NCBI GenBank assembly: GCA_044228505.1
Contig: JBGAUT010000001.1
Span: 62,001-126,000 of the forward strand
Origin: JAEUKA01 sp044228505
GTDB taxonomy: Bacteria; Myxococcota_A; Polyangia; Palsa-1104; JAEUJZ01
Length of the DNA: 64,000 bases
Reading direction: 5' to 3'
The notes under the pieces are model-generated. The model did no database searches. It was not told the origin of the DNA and saw only the letters and a list, made by a program, of their open reading frames with translations. How positions within the stretch are numbered: position 1 is the first letter of the stretch; every line of letters begins with the position of its first letter. Below are positions 1 through 10,729 of the stretch, one piece after another. The position numbers and the translations under genes are program-made.

Positions 1-2238
1 GTCATAGACCTCGCCGACCTTGAGCCCGGCGATGAGCACGCTGGCGGCGCTGCGAATCTGTCCTTGGGTGACTCCGTACAGGGTGGCGCGCTCGGGACGG
101 ATGCGGACCTCGACCTGGGGCACCAGCACCTGCGGCTCGACCTTCAGATCTACAACCCCCGGAATCGGGGTCAGCGCTTTGGCGACCTCTTCGGCCTGCG
201 TGCGCAGCGTGGGCAGGTCGGCCCCGTAGATGCGTACCACCACGGCGGCGTGGGCACCGGATAGGACATCCTTTATGCGCTCCTTTAAGTAGGTGAGCAC
301 GTCGCGAAAGACACCGGGATAGCTTGCGACCACTTCGCGAACGCGGGTCACCGTCGTTTGATAGTCGGCGCGTGGGTCGATGCTGATCCAGTGCTCGGTG
401 AAGTTTGCGCCAACCACTTCATCGGCGACCTCGGCGCGACCGATGTGGGAACCGAAGCTCTTTACGCCGGGAATGGCGAGCAGCTCCTGACTGACTCGTA
501 GCGTCGAGCGGCGGCTGGCTTCGATGGAAGCTCCCGGTTTTTCGACCCAGTGCATGAGGAAGTCGCGCTCCTGAAAGTCGGGAAGGAGTTCGTCCCCAAG
601 AAACGGCACGATGGCGACGGCAAGGACGGCTGCGCTGGCGGTGAGGCCGATGGCTAACTTGGGATACGACAGAAGGGGAGACAGCAGTCGGCGGTAGAGC
701 TTGCGCAGCGAGAGCACCAGCGGCCGCTCGTGGGGGGCCGTGCGCGCCGCACTTGGCAATAGCCACAGGCAGAGCGCGGGCGTCACCGTCAGCGCGATCA
801 GCAGCGAGGCCATGATCGACAGCACGTACGCGAGCGCCAGTGGCCGGAAGAACGCCCCGGCCAAGCCGTCGAGGAAGAACACCGGCAGAAACACCAGGCA
901 GACAATCAAGCTGGCGTAGACCACGGCGCTGCGGACCTCGATCGATGCCGCCAGCACGACTTGAAACGACGGCTGCTTGCCCGCCGCTTCGCACAGCCGA
1001 CGGCGAATGTTTTCGACATCGATGATCGCGTCATCGACTACCTCGCCGACCGCGATCACCAGGCCAGCCAGAAACATGGTGTTGAGCGTGCCGCCCGCGC
1101 TCGACAGAGCGAGCAGCGCGGCGAGCAGCGAGAGCGGAATGGCGATCAAGCTGATCGCGGCGGTGCGCAGATCGCGCAAGAACACAAACAGCACCAGTGT
1201 CACCAGCAGACAGCCGATTCCGAGCGCAAGGCGGAGGTTCGACAACGACAGCTCGATGAAGCCGGCGGGCCGAAAGATCGCGGCGTCGATCTCGACATCG
1301 CGCAGTCCGGGCCGGAGAGCGGCCAGCGCGGCATCGACCTCCTGGGTGAGCGAGAGGGTGTTGCCGGTGGGCTGCTTTTCAACGATGAGTAAGAGTCCGG
1401 GGCGACCGCTTACGACGGCGTCTCCGATAGGCGGTGCGTGGCCCTCTTTTACCTCGGCGACATCGCCGATCCGGAGCGACGTGGTGCCACGCTGGGCGAG
1501 CACGGTCTGCGTCAAGTCGGCGGGACCAAGGATGGAGTTTTTGTGACGGACGACCAGCCGCTGATTGGCACCATCGAGAAATCCGCCGGCACGGACCGTG
1601 GCCGCGTCCGTGGTGGCGCGGAGCACGCTGTCTAACGTCACATCGTTTTCTTGCAGGCGCGCCGGATCGACCAAGACCTGGAGCTGACGATCACGCATTC
1701 CCCAGACCGCGACGTTGGCGACGCCCGGAACGGCGAGCAGGCGTGGGCGAATCACCCAGCGGACCAGCTCGGACAGCTCCATCTGCGACAGCGTGGCCGA
1801 GGTGATGCCAATCTTCATGGCCCGGCTGAGCGAGGACAAGGACGGCAGAATCACCGGAGGATGAGCGACCTGCGGCAGCCGATTGGCAACCAGCGCCAAG
1901 CGCTCTTGCACCAGTTGGCGCGCACGGTTGAGGTCCGCTCCTTCCCGCAGCAGCAGCACCACCGAAGAGAGGCCGAGCACCGATTTCGAGCGCAGCGTGC
2001 TGAGATCGGGCAGTCCGGCGAGCGCGGTTTCGAGCGGTAGCGTGATCAGGCTCTCGACTTCTTCTACGGACAGGCCGGGCGCTTCGGTCTGGATCTCAAC
2101 CATGGGCCGCGCAAACTCGGGAAAGACATCGAGCGGCGTCTTGTCGGCGGCCCGCATCCCCAGCACGAGAAGGACCAGGGCTGTGACGAGCACGAGTGCC
2201 CGAAAGCGCAGCGCAGAGGTGACGAGCAGGCGTAGCAT
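1..2238 (-). CDS. RND efflux pump, heavy-metal/CusA-like type (3' end cut by window edge)
   Basis: Inner-membrane proton-driven pump of the RND superfamily, expected to work with the adaptor encoded just upstream (2284-3519). The window holds 746 codons; family members are usually about 1,020-1,060 residues, so the C-terminal part lies off the left edge. The first membrane helix is at about residues 10-28. The TM4 motif VGEVVDDAIIDVEN is near residues 395-408. In it the first Asp of zinc-type pumps (the D of DFG..VDG) is Ala, as in CusA-like pumps, and there are extra acidic residues. The substrate therefore cannot be assigned. The ATG at 2238 has AAGGAG 6 nt upstream, which fixes the start. 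Probably co-transcribed with the adaptor (45 nt gap). Confidence 0.92.
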   Translation of the reverse strand, partial: MLRLLVTSALRFRALVLVTALVLLVLGMRAADKTPLDVFPEFARPMVEIQTEAPGLSVEEVESLITLPLETALAGLPDLSTLRSKSVLGLSSVVLLLREGADLNRARQLVQERLALVANRLPQVAHPPVILPSLSSLSRAMKIGITSATLSQMELSELVRWVIRPRLLAVPGVANVAVWGMRDRQLQVLVDPARLQENDVTLDSVLRATTDAATVRAGGFLDGANQRLVVRHKNSILGPADLTQTVLAQRGTTSLRIGDVAEVKEGHAPPIGDAVVSGRPGLLLIVEKQPTGNTLSLTQEVDAALAALRPGLRDVEIDAAIFRPAGFIELSLSNLRLALGIGCLLVTLVLFVFLRDLRTAAISLIAIPLSLLAALLALSSAGGTLNTMFLAGLVIAVGEVVDDAIIDVENIRRRLCEAAGKQPSFQVVLAASIEVRSAVVYASLIVCLVFLPVFFLDGLAGAFFRPLALAYVLSIMASLLIALTVTPALCLWLLPSAARTAPHERPLVLSLRKLYRRLLSPLLSYPKLAIGLTASAAVLAVAIVPFLGDELLPDFQERDFLMHWVEKPGASIEASRRSTLRVSQELLAIPGVKSFGSHIGRAEVADEVVGANFTEHWISIDPRADYQTTVTRVREVVASYPGVFRDVLTYLKERIKDVLSGAHAAVVVRIYGADLPTLRTQAEEVAKALTPIPGVVDLKVEPQVLVPQVEVRIRPERATLYGVTQGQIRSAASVLIAGLKVGEVYD

Positions 2239-2283
2239 CGCGTTCTCCTTGGAATGGCCGGTGGTTCGGTTGCGAGGCGAGGG

Positions 2284-3519
2284 CTACTTGTCGGCACCGA
2301 ACTCGGCACCGTACAGCTCCATGGCACCGGCGGTGACGATCGGTGAGCCAATGCGCAGTCCGCCCTGGCGAAGGCTGCGCGGACTCAAGACCACGTGCTC
2401 GCCTTCGGTGCGGATGACCTCGACCCGACGGCGGGCAAACACCTGCGGCGCGGTCCGCTCGTACAGCCAGGTCGCCCCCGATGGATCGTGCAAGATGGCT
2501 GAAGCGGCCGTGGTTGGACTTGCCTCTTCGCCGCGCAGTGGCAGCCACACGGCCACGCGCTGACCGAGCTGAAAGCGGTGCGATCCAGTCACCAGGAAGT
2601 AGCGATCCACAGTGCCTTGCTGCGGCTGGGCGGTGGGCGGTGCGGGCTCGACCGGTGGGGCAAGCAGTGGTGGGGCGTGTGGAACCAGCTCCTCAATCAG
2701 CGCAGCGGTGTGTGGGGCAAGGCTTGGCAGCTCACCGGAAGGAACTTGCGTTCGCACCCACAGCGATTCGTCACTCACCACCTCGCATAAGGCGGCCCCG
2801 ACGGGGACTTGCTCGCGTAACGCGACCCGGACTTCACGCAGGACTCCGTCGATCGGTGACTCGACGGAGACTGCCGACAGCAGCCCGGCCCGACCCGCAG
2901 TGCCGAGCAGTGCATCACGCTGCGAGAGGGCGGCCCGCAGCGCTGCTCGCGCTGTCTCACGCTGGGCCATGGCTTCATCGAGCAGCTTGCGACCGGCCAA
3001 TCGATCGCCGACGAGCTGCTCGGCCCGCTTGAGCGCCACCTCGGCTGCGTCGTCTTGGACTTGTGCCCGCGCCACCTGGCCATCGGCATCGACTCGGGCC
3101 GTCGAGACCTGCATGCGCTCGGTCGGCCCGAGTAGGGGGGTGAGCAGAAAAAGGGTCTGTCCGGCTCGTACGCGGACACCGGGAATCGGGAGCGTGCCGC
3201 CCACCGGAAGCTGCACGGTGCCTGCGCTGATGGCCACCACTCGGACCGCTCGACCGGGCAGCGGCAGGATCTCACCCGCGAGCAGTCGCCGGGGACGCTG
3301 GCTGTGCTGCTGAAGCGGCTTGATTCCCCCAGGAATGCCGAGTCGCTCTTCGGCTTCGACCGATAGGGTGACCTGGGCCAGCTCCGCTTCTTTGTGGACA
3401 GCCCGAGGCTTGGCGGCTTCGGGAGTCGGTCGTCGGCAGCCTACGACTGCGAGCGCGGTCAGCAGCAGGATCAGACAAAGTCGTTCGTTGGCATGGGCAG
3501 CGCGGAGACAGCTAGACAT
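2284..3519 (-). CDS. RND efflux periplasmic adaptor subunit, lipoprotein
   Basis: Membrane-fusion (adaptor) protein of 411 residues linking the RND pump downstream (1-2238) to an outer-membrane channel. The N-terminus is a lipoprotein signal: charged start, hydrophobic stretch LCLILLLTALAVVGC, then RR, so the lipidated Cys is at about residue 28. The rest has the usual adaptor order: a barrel-sandwich half (VRVVAISAGTVQLPVGG), a helical hairpin rich in Ala, Arg and Glu (about residues 150-210), the second half (VESPIDGVLREVRVAL) and beta-barrel and membrane-proximal parts. No outer-membrane factor gene is next to it in the window; it could lie off the left edge. It follows the gene at 3572-4591 by 52 nt in the same direction. 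Confidence 0.9.
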   Translation of the reverse strand: MSSCLRAAHANERLCLILLLTALAVVGCRRPTPEAAKPRAVHKEAELAQVTLSVEAEERLGIPGGIKPLQQHSQRPRRLLAGEILPLPGRAVRVVAISAGTVQLPVGGTLPIPGVRVRAGQTLFLLTPLLGPTERMQVSTARVDADGQVARAQVQDDAAEVALKRAEQLVGDRLAGRKLLDEAMAQRETARAALRAALSQRDALLGTAGRAGLLSAVSVESPIDGVLREVRVALREQVPVGAALCEVVSDESLWVRTQVPSGELPSLAPHTAALIEELVPHAPPLLAPPVEPAPPTAQPQQGTVDRYFLVTGSHRFQLGQRVAVWLPLRGEEASPTTAASAILHDPSGATWLYERTAPQVFARRRVEVIRTEGEHVVLSPRSLRQGGLRIGSPIVTAGAMELYGAEFGADK

Positions 3520-3571
3520 GCCGCCACGCTACGCACTTGGCCGCGTCCGCTTTCGCACCTTCATGAAAACT

Positions 3572-4591
3572 TCATGCTGGCGGTGTGGTGAGGTTCGCGG
3601 GAATCGGGGAGGACGGCCAGGTGTCGGGTTCGACTTGGTGGGCCGGATGAAGGAGGGTGAGTGATTGAAGGCCGGTCATGACCTCGCGGAAGGACAGACC
3701 GGGCCAGGGCATGAACGACAACGTGGCGTCTTTGGGCAGGACTCGGCAGACGGCGGCGACATCGACTTCGCCACTGCCGGGGGGCAGCGCTCCGATGGGA
3801 CCTGCGGCATCACCGATGCAGTGCAGTGGGCCTTTGGCAAAGGTTCGCACCGATTCGGGCAGCGACACCAAGCGCATCATGGACGACAGGTGTGCCGCTG
3901 GGAGGTCGAGGCTTGGCGCGATCGGGGCACCCTCAAACTCTTCTAGCAGCAGCCGTAGCTCGATCGGCAGCGGTAGCTCTGTGGCGCGCCTGGGATAGGT
4001 GAGCAGCAGCGACAGGTTGGCATGGACGGCGGCATTGCTGAGCTGCTCGATGGCTCGGCGTACGGAGTCGAGGTGTCGTGGCACAAGGGCACTACGGGCC
4101 TGGAGCAGCTCATCGCCGGGCTCGCTATCGTCAACGCCTGCGCCCCGCAGAAAGTGAGCCCGGACGTTGCGCCACAGCCGATCCAGGCCCGCCACCTCGC
4201 CCAGCCGAACCCGTACGTACCGAGCCGACACCGAGGAAGCCGTGCGGAGCGCAGACTCGGTGACCGACACGGCGGTGCGGCGCTCTTCTTTATCGAGCGC
4301 GGCCAGATGAGCCAGCGCTGCTTGCGGGCGGCCCAAGGCGATCGCTCCCAACTCAGCATCGATCGCGACCACCTGCAGCGGGGCGCGTGGCTCGGCCGCG
4401 AGCTTGGCCAAGCCATCGACAAGACCGGGTAATCCGATCGCGGGCAAATGGAGACAGGTGGCACCTTGCGATGCCAGGGCTAACAATACAGAGTCCGCCG
4501 TGACCGGCGTCGGAGACTGTAAAGTGGGCAGCACCGAAAGTCCGAGAGCAGTGCGGAGCCCGATCCCGTGGGATGGGGTTTGACTTTGCAT
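3572..4591 (-). CDS. Hypothetical protein, possible sugar phosphate isomerase/AP-endonuclease-2-like TIM barrel
   Basis: 339-residue cytoplasmic protein without signal peptide or membrane helix. Alternating hydrophobic strands (QVVAIDAELG, ARYVRVRLGEV, NLSLLLTYP, IAPSLDLPAAHL) and a late GSGEVDVAAVCRVL segment followed by SFMPWPGLSFREVMTG resemble the pattern of xylose-isomerase-like TIM barrels (the family typically has 'GEGEIDW..' there). The metal-binding Glu/His residues are not convincingly present, so it may be a non-catalytic member. First gene of a minus-strand run with the RND adaptor and pump; whether it shares their function is unknown. The fold is an inference; that the gene is real rests on its length, its codon pattern and the absence of a better frame. 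Confidence 0.6.
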   Translation of the reverse strand: MQSQTPSHGIGLRTALGLSVLPTLQSPTPVTADSVLLALASQGATCLHLPAIGLPGLVDGLAKLAAEPRAPLQVVAIDAELGAIALGRPQAALAHLAALDKEERRTAVSVTESALRTASSVSARYVRVRLGEVAGLDRLWRNVRAHFLRGAGVDDSEPGDELLQARSALVPRHLDSVRRAIEQLSNAAVHANLSLLLTYPRRATELPLPIELRLLLEEFEGAPIAPSLDLPAAHLSSMMRLVSLPESVRTFAKGPLHCIGDAAGPIGALPPGSGEVDVAAVCRVLPKDATLSFMPWPGLSFREVMTGLQSLTLLHPAHQVEPDTWPSSPIPANLTTPPA

Positions 4592-4686
4592 GACGAGTCA
4601 ATTTACACCTATGCCGTCCTGTGTAGGGAAATGGCCGTGCTGTGGGCTCTGCATAAGGACTTGAAACCAACGATAGGAAGCTGCCG
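4592..4686. promoter_or_regulatory. Divergent intergenic region between the 3572-4591 gene and the OmpA gene
   Basis: Ninety-five bases separate two divergent start codons, so promoters for both directions must lie here or within the neighbouring coding ends. It is visibly more AT-rich than its surroundings, but I cannot pick a convincing -35/-10 pair. Confidence 0.35.
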
Positions 4687-6741
<2,055 letters not shown>

Positions 6742-6926
6742 CCCGCTGTCTGGCTAGGATCCCACCCACGCTCCGCACAGCGCATCGGTCGAGCCGCTCG
6801 GCTCGGCCAACCCGCGCAACCCCCCACAGTTCAAGATGGCTCCGACCGACCCACTGCGGAATGGCTCCGCAGTATCGGAATGACACGGGCAAGCTCCTAG
6901 AGAATCGGCCCGGTTCCGCTGTTACG

Positions 6927-8672
6927 ATGCCGCCCACGATGCAGGTCGGAGAGCGCAAACGCCGGATGCGAAGCCAAGCCTCCGCAGTGGCCGGGGCTGT
7001 CGAGCCACACGCCGATGCGCTGCAACCTCGACCTGGGGTGGTGTTGACCAAGGAGCACGTCGCGGAGCTGATCTTGGATCTGGTCGACTACCGAGCCGAG
7101 CGTGATCTGGGTGCGGCGCTGCTACTAGACCCCTGCTGCGGTGAGGGAGCGTTCGTGATGGCGGCTCTCCGGCGGCTGCTCGTTTCCGCCAAGCGCTATG
7201 GTCGTCCGCTCAGGGAGCTTGGACAGGCGCTGCGGGCGGTTGACATTGATGCCGAGCAGGTGGTCGCGACCAAGCGGCGGGTGCTGGGCTTGCTGCAAGC
7301 GGAAGGAGTCGGCGCATCGGTGGCAGCGGAGCTTGTCGCCCACTGGTGTCATCAGGTGGACTATCTGCTGTGGACCGAGGCCCCGGTCGCGGACTTTGTG
7401 GTGGGGAATCCGCCCTATGTGCGCATCGAACAGCTTGCGTCGGAGCAGCTTGCGGCCTATCGGGCGCGGTACGTCTCTTTGTTCGATCGCGCCGATCTGT
7501 ATGTTGCGTTTATCGAGCGCTCGCTCGCTTTGCTTGGGCCGACCGGCCTTCTGTCGTTTGTCTGTGCCGATCGCTGGACGCGGAATCGTTATGGCGGGCG
7601 ACTGCGACGGCTGATCTGCGACAACTATCAAGTCCGCTGCTACCTGGACCTGTCACAGGCTTCGCCGTTTGAGTCGACGGTATTTGCCTATCCATCGATC
7701 TTTGTGATCGGACAGAAGCAGCCCACCGGGGCAAGCCAGGTGGCAGTTGTCACGCTCCGCAGTGCGCAAGAAAAGGAGTGTCAGCAGGCGTTGCGGCTGG
7801 TGCAGCAAGTGCAAGCCCAGGATGCCTTGCAGAGTTCAGCGCCGAACTTGCAAGTGCATGCACGGTGGTTTGTTGGTGATGAGCCGTGGGTACTCAGTAG
7901 CCAAGCGCAGCGAACGCTGTTGCAGACGCTGGAGTCACGCTTTCCGGCGCTCGCAGACTGTGCCGAAACACGGGTCGGCATCGGGGTGGCGACCGGCTGT
8001 GACCGGGTCTTTGTGCTGTCTTCCGAGCAAGCGGAGCAGCTCGAACCGGACTGTTTGCTGCCACTGGTGATGCGCCAAGATCTGGGTGCGGGACAGATTT
8101 TCCATAGGAAGCGCTGGGTCATCAACACGTTCGCTGCGGACGGTCGACCGATCGATCTAGGGCGCTATCCCAAGCTATACCGGTATCTGTCTGCACATCG
8201 CGAGTTGCTCACCAAGCGCTACATCGCACGGCGCAACCCTGGCTCGTGGTTTCGTACGATTGACCGCGTCTACCCAGAGCTTTTGCAGACTCCGAAGCTG
8301 CTGATTCCTGACATTGCCACGGCGATCCACGTGACACTCGATCCGGGGCACTACTACCCGCATCACAACCTGTACTATCTGACGTCGCAGGGCTGGGACT
8401 TGGCGGCGCTCGGAGGACTGCTTAGTTCCAAGGTTGCGCTGTTCTTTGTGTGGTCGTATGCGGTGACGCTACGCGGCGGCTATCTTCGCTTTCAAGCGCA
8501 GTATCTGCGGCGGATTCGCGTGCCGCATCCGACCGATGTACCACTGGCTCTGCAAGACCAGTTGCGGCGTGCGTTCTGGGCGCGGGATTTTCGCTTGCTG
8601 GATGAGCTGGCGCTGCGGGCGTACGGGATTGATTCCCTTCCGCACTTTGACTTCACAGACACCCGCAAGTGA
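6927..8672 (+). CDS. Solitary N6-adenine DNA methyltransferase (Eco57I/TaqI type)
   Basis: About 581-residue DNA methyltransferase that moves a methyl group from S-adenosylmethionine to adenine N6. Motif I (DPCCGEGAF) is near the N-terminus and motif IV (VVGNPPYVRIEQL) about 90 residues later; NPPY marks an amino-methyltransferase. The C-terminal 250 residues resemble the TaqI-like target-recognition domain (ATGCDRVFVL, IPDIATAIHVTLDPG, LRGGYLRFQAQYLRRIRV). There is no nuclease domain and no restriction gene on either side, so it is either an orphan regulatory methylase or the remnant of a system. An in-frame ATG at 6861 could add 22 residues; neither start has a strong ribosome binding site. 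Confidence 0.88.
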   Translation: MPPTMQVGERKRRMRSQASAVAGAVEPHADALQPRPGVVLTKEHVAELILDLVDYRAERDLGAALLLDPCCGEGAFVMAALRRLLVSAKRYGRPLRELGQALRAVDIDAEQVVATKRRVLGLLQAEGVGASVAAELVAHWCHQVDYLLWTEAPVADFVVGNPPYVRIEQLASEQLAAYRARYVSLFDRADLYVAFIERSLALLGPTGLLSFVCADRWTRNRYGGRLRRLICDNYQVRCYLDLSQASPFESTVFAYPSIFVIGQKQPTGASQVAVVTLRSAQEKECQQALRLVQQVQAQDALQSSAPNLQVHARWFVGDEPWVLSSQAQRTLLQTLESRFPALADCAETRVGIGVATGCDRVFVLSSEQAEQLEPDCLLPLVMRQDLGAGQIFHRKRWVINTFAADGRPIDLGRYPKLYRYLSAHRELLTKRYIARRNPGSWFRTIDRVYPELLQTPKLLIPDIATAIHVTLDPGHYYPHHNLYYLTSQGWDLAALGGLLSSKVALFFVWSYAVTLRGGYLRFQAQYLRRIRVPHPTDVPLALQDQLRRAFWARDFRLLDELALRAYGIDSLPHFDFTDTRK

Positions 8673-8693
8673 AACAGCGCCGATGATCAGGGG

Positions 8694-9935
8694 TTAGTTG
8701 TGATTGAGGATGAGATCGCCGCTCATGGTCTGTAGCTCGATGCTACCGGTGCCGCTGCCGACTTTGGCGGACCACTCTGTCTTGTGTCCGGGCCGGCGCT
8801 TCATTTCAACTGAGAGTCCATCGGTGCCGGAGATCTCGCCGCTCTGGGAGCTGAGTCGGGCCACAAAAGAATGAGTCGGCTGACTGTGGATGAGGATGTT
8901 GCCAGAGGTCGTCTCTGCGGTCACTTTGCAGGCCGCGACTTTGCAGCCGCCATGGAGCGTCAAGTCTCCCGAGACTGAGTTGAAGCGAAGCGGATTGGCA
9001 ATCTCTCCCGCTACGTTAAGCTCCCCCGAGATGGTCTTGACCGTCACCGATCCGGTGATCTCTTCGAGGTGAACGTCACCGCTGGTCGCATCGATCAAAA
9101 GCGCCTTGCCATGCTTGATGTCGATGTCACCAGAGGCGGACGTAAGCGTAGCGTCTCCCTTTACATCGTGCAGATGAATGTCTCCCGATGCGGTCTTGAC
9201 TTGGACCTTGCTTCCTTCGGGAAGCTGCAATCGCAGGTGTCCATCGAGCAAGGTGGTCTGTCCGTCAAACTCAAGCTGCCAAGTGTTCTGCGCTGCAGTG
9301 GGAGCCGCGAAGCGTGCCGCCTTGATGCTGCTCTCTGTAACCGATAGCTTGGCTTCGGTAGCCGGTCCCGCCACGATTTCGATATCAGCAGAGGTGGTCG
9401 AGATCTCCACCGAGATCGGTCCACTTACCTTGGTGCTGGTGGAAATCTCTTCTTCGTGCGACTCGTCATCGCCTTCATCCGTGTCAGCATCGTCGGATGT
9501 GCTGGCATCCGAGCTTGCCGGTAGGTGCAGGGCTGAAACGGGCTTGGGAGTCCCTGAAGAAAACCACTGTCCTTTGTGTAGGGGGGACAGGGGGCTTGCT
9601 GCCACCACTCCGAAGATCGCAATCGCAGCAGCGCCCACCGCAAACCACTGCGCCCGCTGTCCCTGGAAGGCGTGATCGAGGAAGCGTCTCCAGCCACGAG
9701 ATTCCTTTTGAGAAACCCTGGCCGCGATTTGCTTTTCGATCTGTTCCCAAACCTGGGAAGGAGGAACCCCTCGGGCTCGCTGCGCAAACAGCTCGTGCTC
9801 GGCGCGGAGCCATGCTAGCTCGCGTGCACACATCGCACAGTCGTCAGCATGGGCAGATACTACGATCGTTCGATCCTCATCAAGGGTGCCTCGTAGAAGC
9901 GCTTCTAGATCTTGGACAGACGGATGGGTATTCAC
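8694..9935 (-). CDS. Zinc anti-sigma factor fused to a DUF4097-type beta-helix domain
   Basis: Probable membrane-bound anti-sigma factor for the sigma factor encoded just upstream. The cytoplasmic N-terminus carries the zinc anti-sigma (ZAS) signature H-x3-C-x2-C (HADDCAMC). A single membrane helix (WFAVGAAAIAIFGVVAAS) follows near residue 95. After an acidic Ser/Asp/Glu linker the outer part is a run of repeats such as TASGDIHLHDVKGDATL and TSGDVHLEEITGSV, the pattern of DUF4097 putative adhesin/beta-helix domains. I chose the GTG at 9935: its sequence GTGA overlaps the sigma-factor stop, and GGGAGG lies 6 nt upstream. An ATG at 9959 would lie inside the sigma gene. Translational coupling with the sigma gene is likely. 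Confidence 0.85.
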   Translation of the reverse strand: MNTHPSVQDLEALLRGTLDEDRTIVVSAHADDCAMCARELAWLRAEHELFAQRARGVPPSQVWEQIEKQIAARVSQKESRGWRRFLDHAFQGQRAQWFAVGAAAIAIFGVVAASPLSPLHKGQWFSSGTPKPVSALHLPASSDASTSDDADTDEGDDESHEEEISTSTKVSGPISVEISTTSADIEIVAGPATEAKLSVTESSIKAARFAAPTAAQNTWQLEFDGQTTLLDGHLRLQLPEGSKVQVKTASGDIHLHDVKGDATLTSASGDIDIKHGKALLIDATSGDVHLEEITGSVTVKTISGELNVAGEIANPLRFNSVSGDLTLHGGCKVAACKVTAETTSGNILIHSQPTHSFVARLSSQSGEISGTDGLSVEMKRRPGHKTEWSAKVGSGTGSIELQTMSGDLILNHN

Positions 9936-10648
9936 TTCGATCCTCCCAAATAGTTCCATAGCTGGGTGCGGAGCTGGAGTCGCGCACGATGTACTTCGTT
10001 TTTTACTTTGGATACTGACCAGCCCATGATCTCGGCGATGTCTTCGTAAGAGAGCCCGTGATCGAGTCGCAGTAGGAGTGCGCTCTTGCGGGGCTCGCCA
10101 ACGTGGGTCAGGGCCTCTGCGAGCTTGCGGTCGGCCTCTGCGAGCAAAAGGACTGCATCAGGAGTCGGCGCAGAGTCGATCGGTTCGCACTCCTCATTAG
10201 GCTCCTCAAGCAGTTTCTGAGATTCCCGTTTTGAACGGCAGTGCTCTAGGAACACGTTGCGAGCAATGCCAAACAGCCAGGAAGACAATCGGGACGGCTC
10301 GCGCAGCGAGGACATCGCATCATAGGCCCGAACAAACGTCTCTTGCGTCGCATCATCTGCGGCAGCATCGTCTCGCAGTAGGTCACCTAGGTAGCGCCGT
10401 ACGCCGGGACTGTGGCGTACAAACAGACCGCGAAAGGCTTCGCGCTCACCCTGCTGGGCGCGAACGACCAGCGGAGCATCAATGCTGGCAATCGCGGAAG
10501 CGGTCTTCACAAGAGCGACCGGTGCTACTGCTGACTCCTCGAGCGAATCCGGAACTGGCGGTGCTGGAATCGACAGCTCCGCATCGGAAGGCGCTGCCAG
10601 CGGATGCGAAGTGTGGAGCAGCGTAAGCGCTCGTTTGGAGTTCATCAC
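9932..10648 (-). CDS. ECF (sigma-70 family) RNA polymerase sigma factor
   Basis: 238-residue extracytoplasmic-function sigma factor. After an unusual 55-residue Pro/Ala-rich N-terminal extension, region 2 begins at VRAQQGEREAFRGLFVRHSP and includes DDATQETFVRAY and SSWLFGIARNVFLEHCRSK (promoter melting and -10 binding). Region 4 is LLLRLDHGLSYEDIAEIMGW followed by SVSKVKNEVHRARLQLR, the helix-turn-helix for the -35 element. It overlaps the downstream anti-sigma gene by 4 nt, so the two are co-expressed. An ATG immediately after the first (10645) is equally possible. Activity is presumably held by the anti-sigma factor until an envelope signal is received. Confidence 0.93.
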   Translation of the reverse strand: MMNSKRALTLLHTSHPLAAPSDAELSIPAPPVPDSLEESAVAPVALVKTASAIASIDAPLVVRAQQGEREAFRGLFVRHSPGVRRYLGDLLRDDAAADDATQETFVRAYDAMSSLREPSRLSSWLFGIARNVFLEHCRSKRESQKLLEEPNEECEPIDSAPTPDAVLLLAEADRKLAEALTHVGEPRKSALLLRLDHGLSYEDIAEIMGWSVSKVKNEVHRARLQLRTQLWNYLGGSK

Positions 10649-10729
10649 AACCGTGAGTGAAGCTCACAGGGGTCTGGTTTCAACTTTTTTTGCCGAAAGT
10701 ACAAAAGGTGATGTTGCGCGCAGTCAGTT

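Noticed and set aside
6790..6815. cgagccg-ct-cggctcg hairpin as a terminator after the OmpA gene
   Set aside because: The two-base loop is too small for a stable hairpin in that register and no T-run follows.
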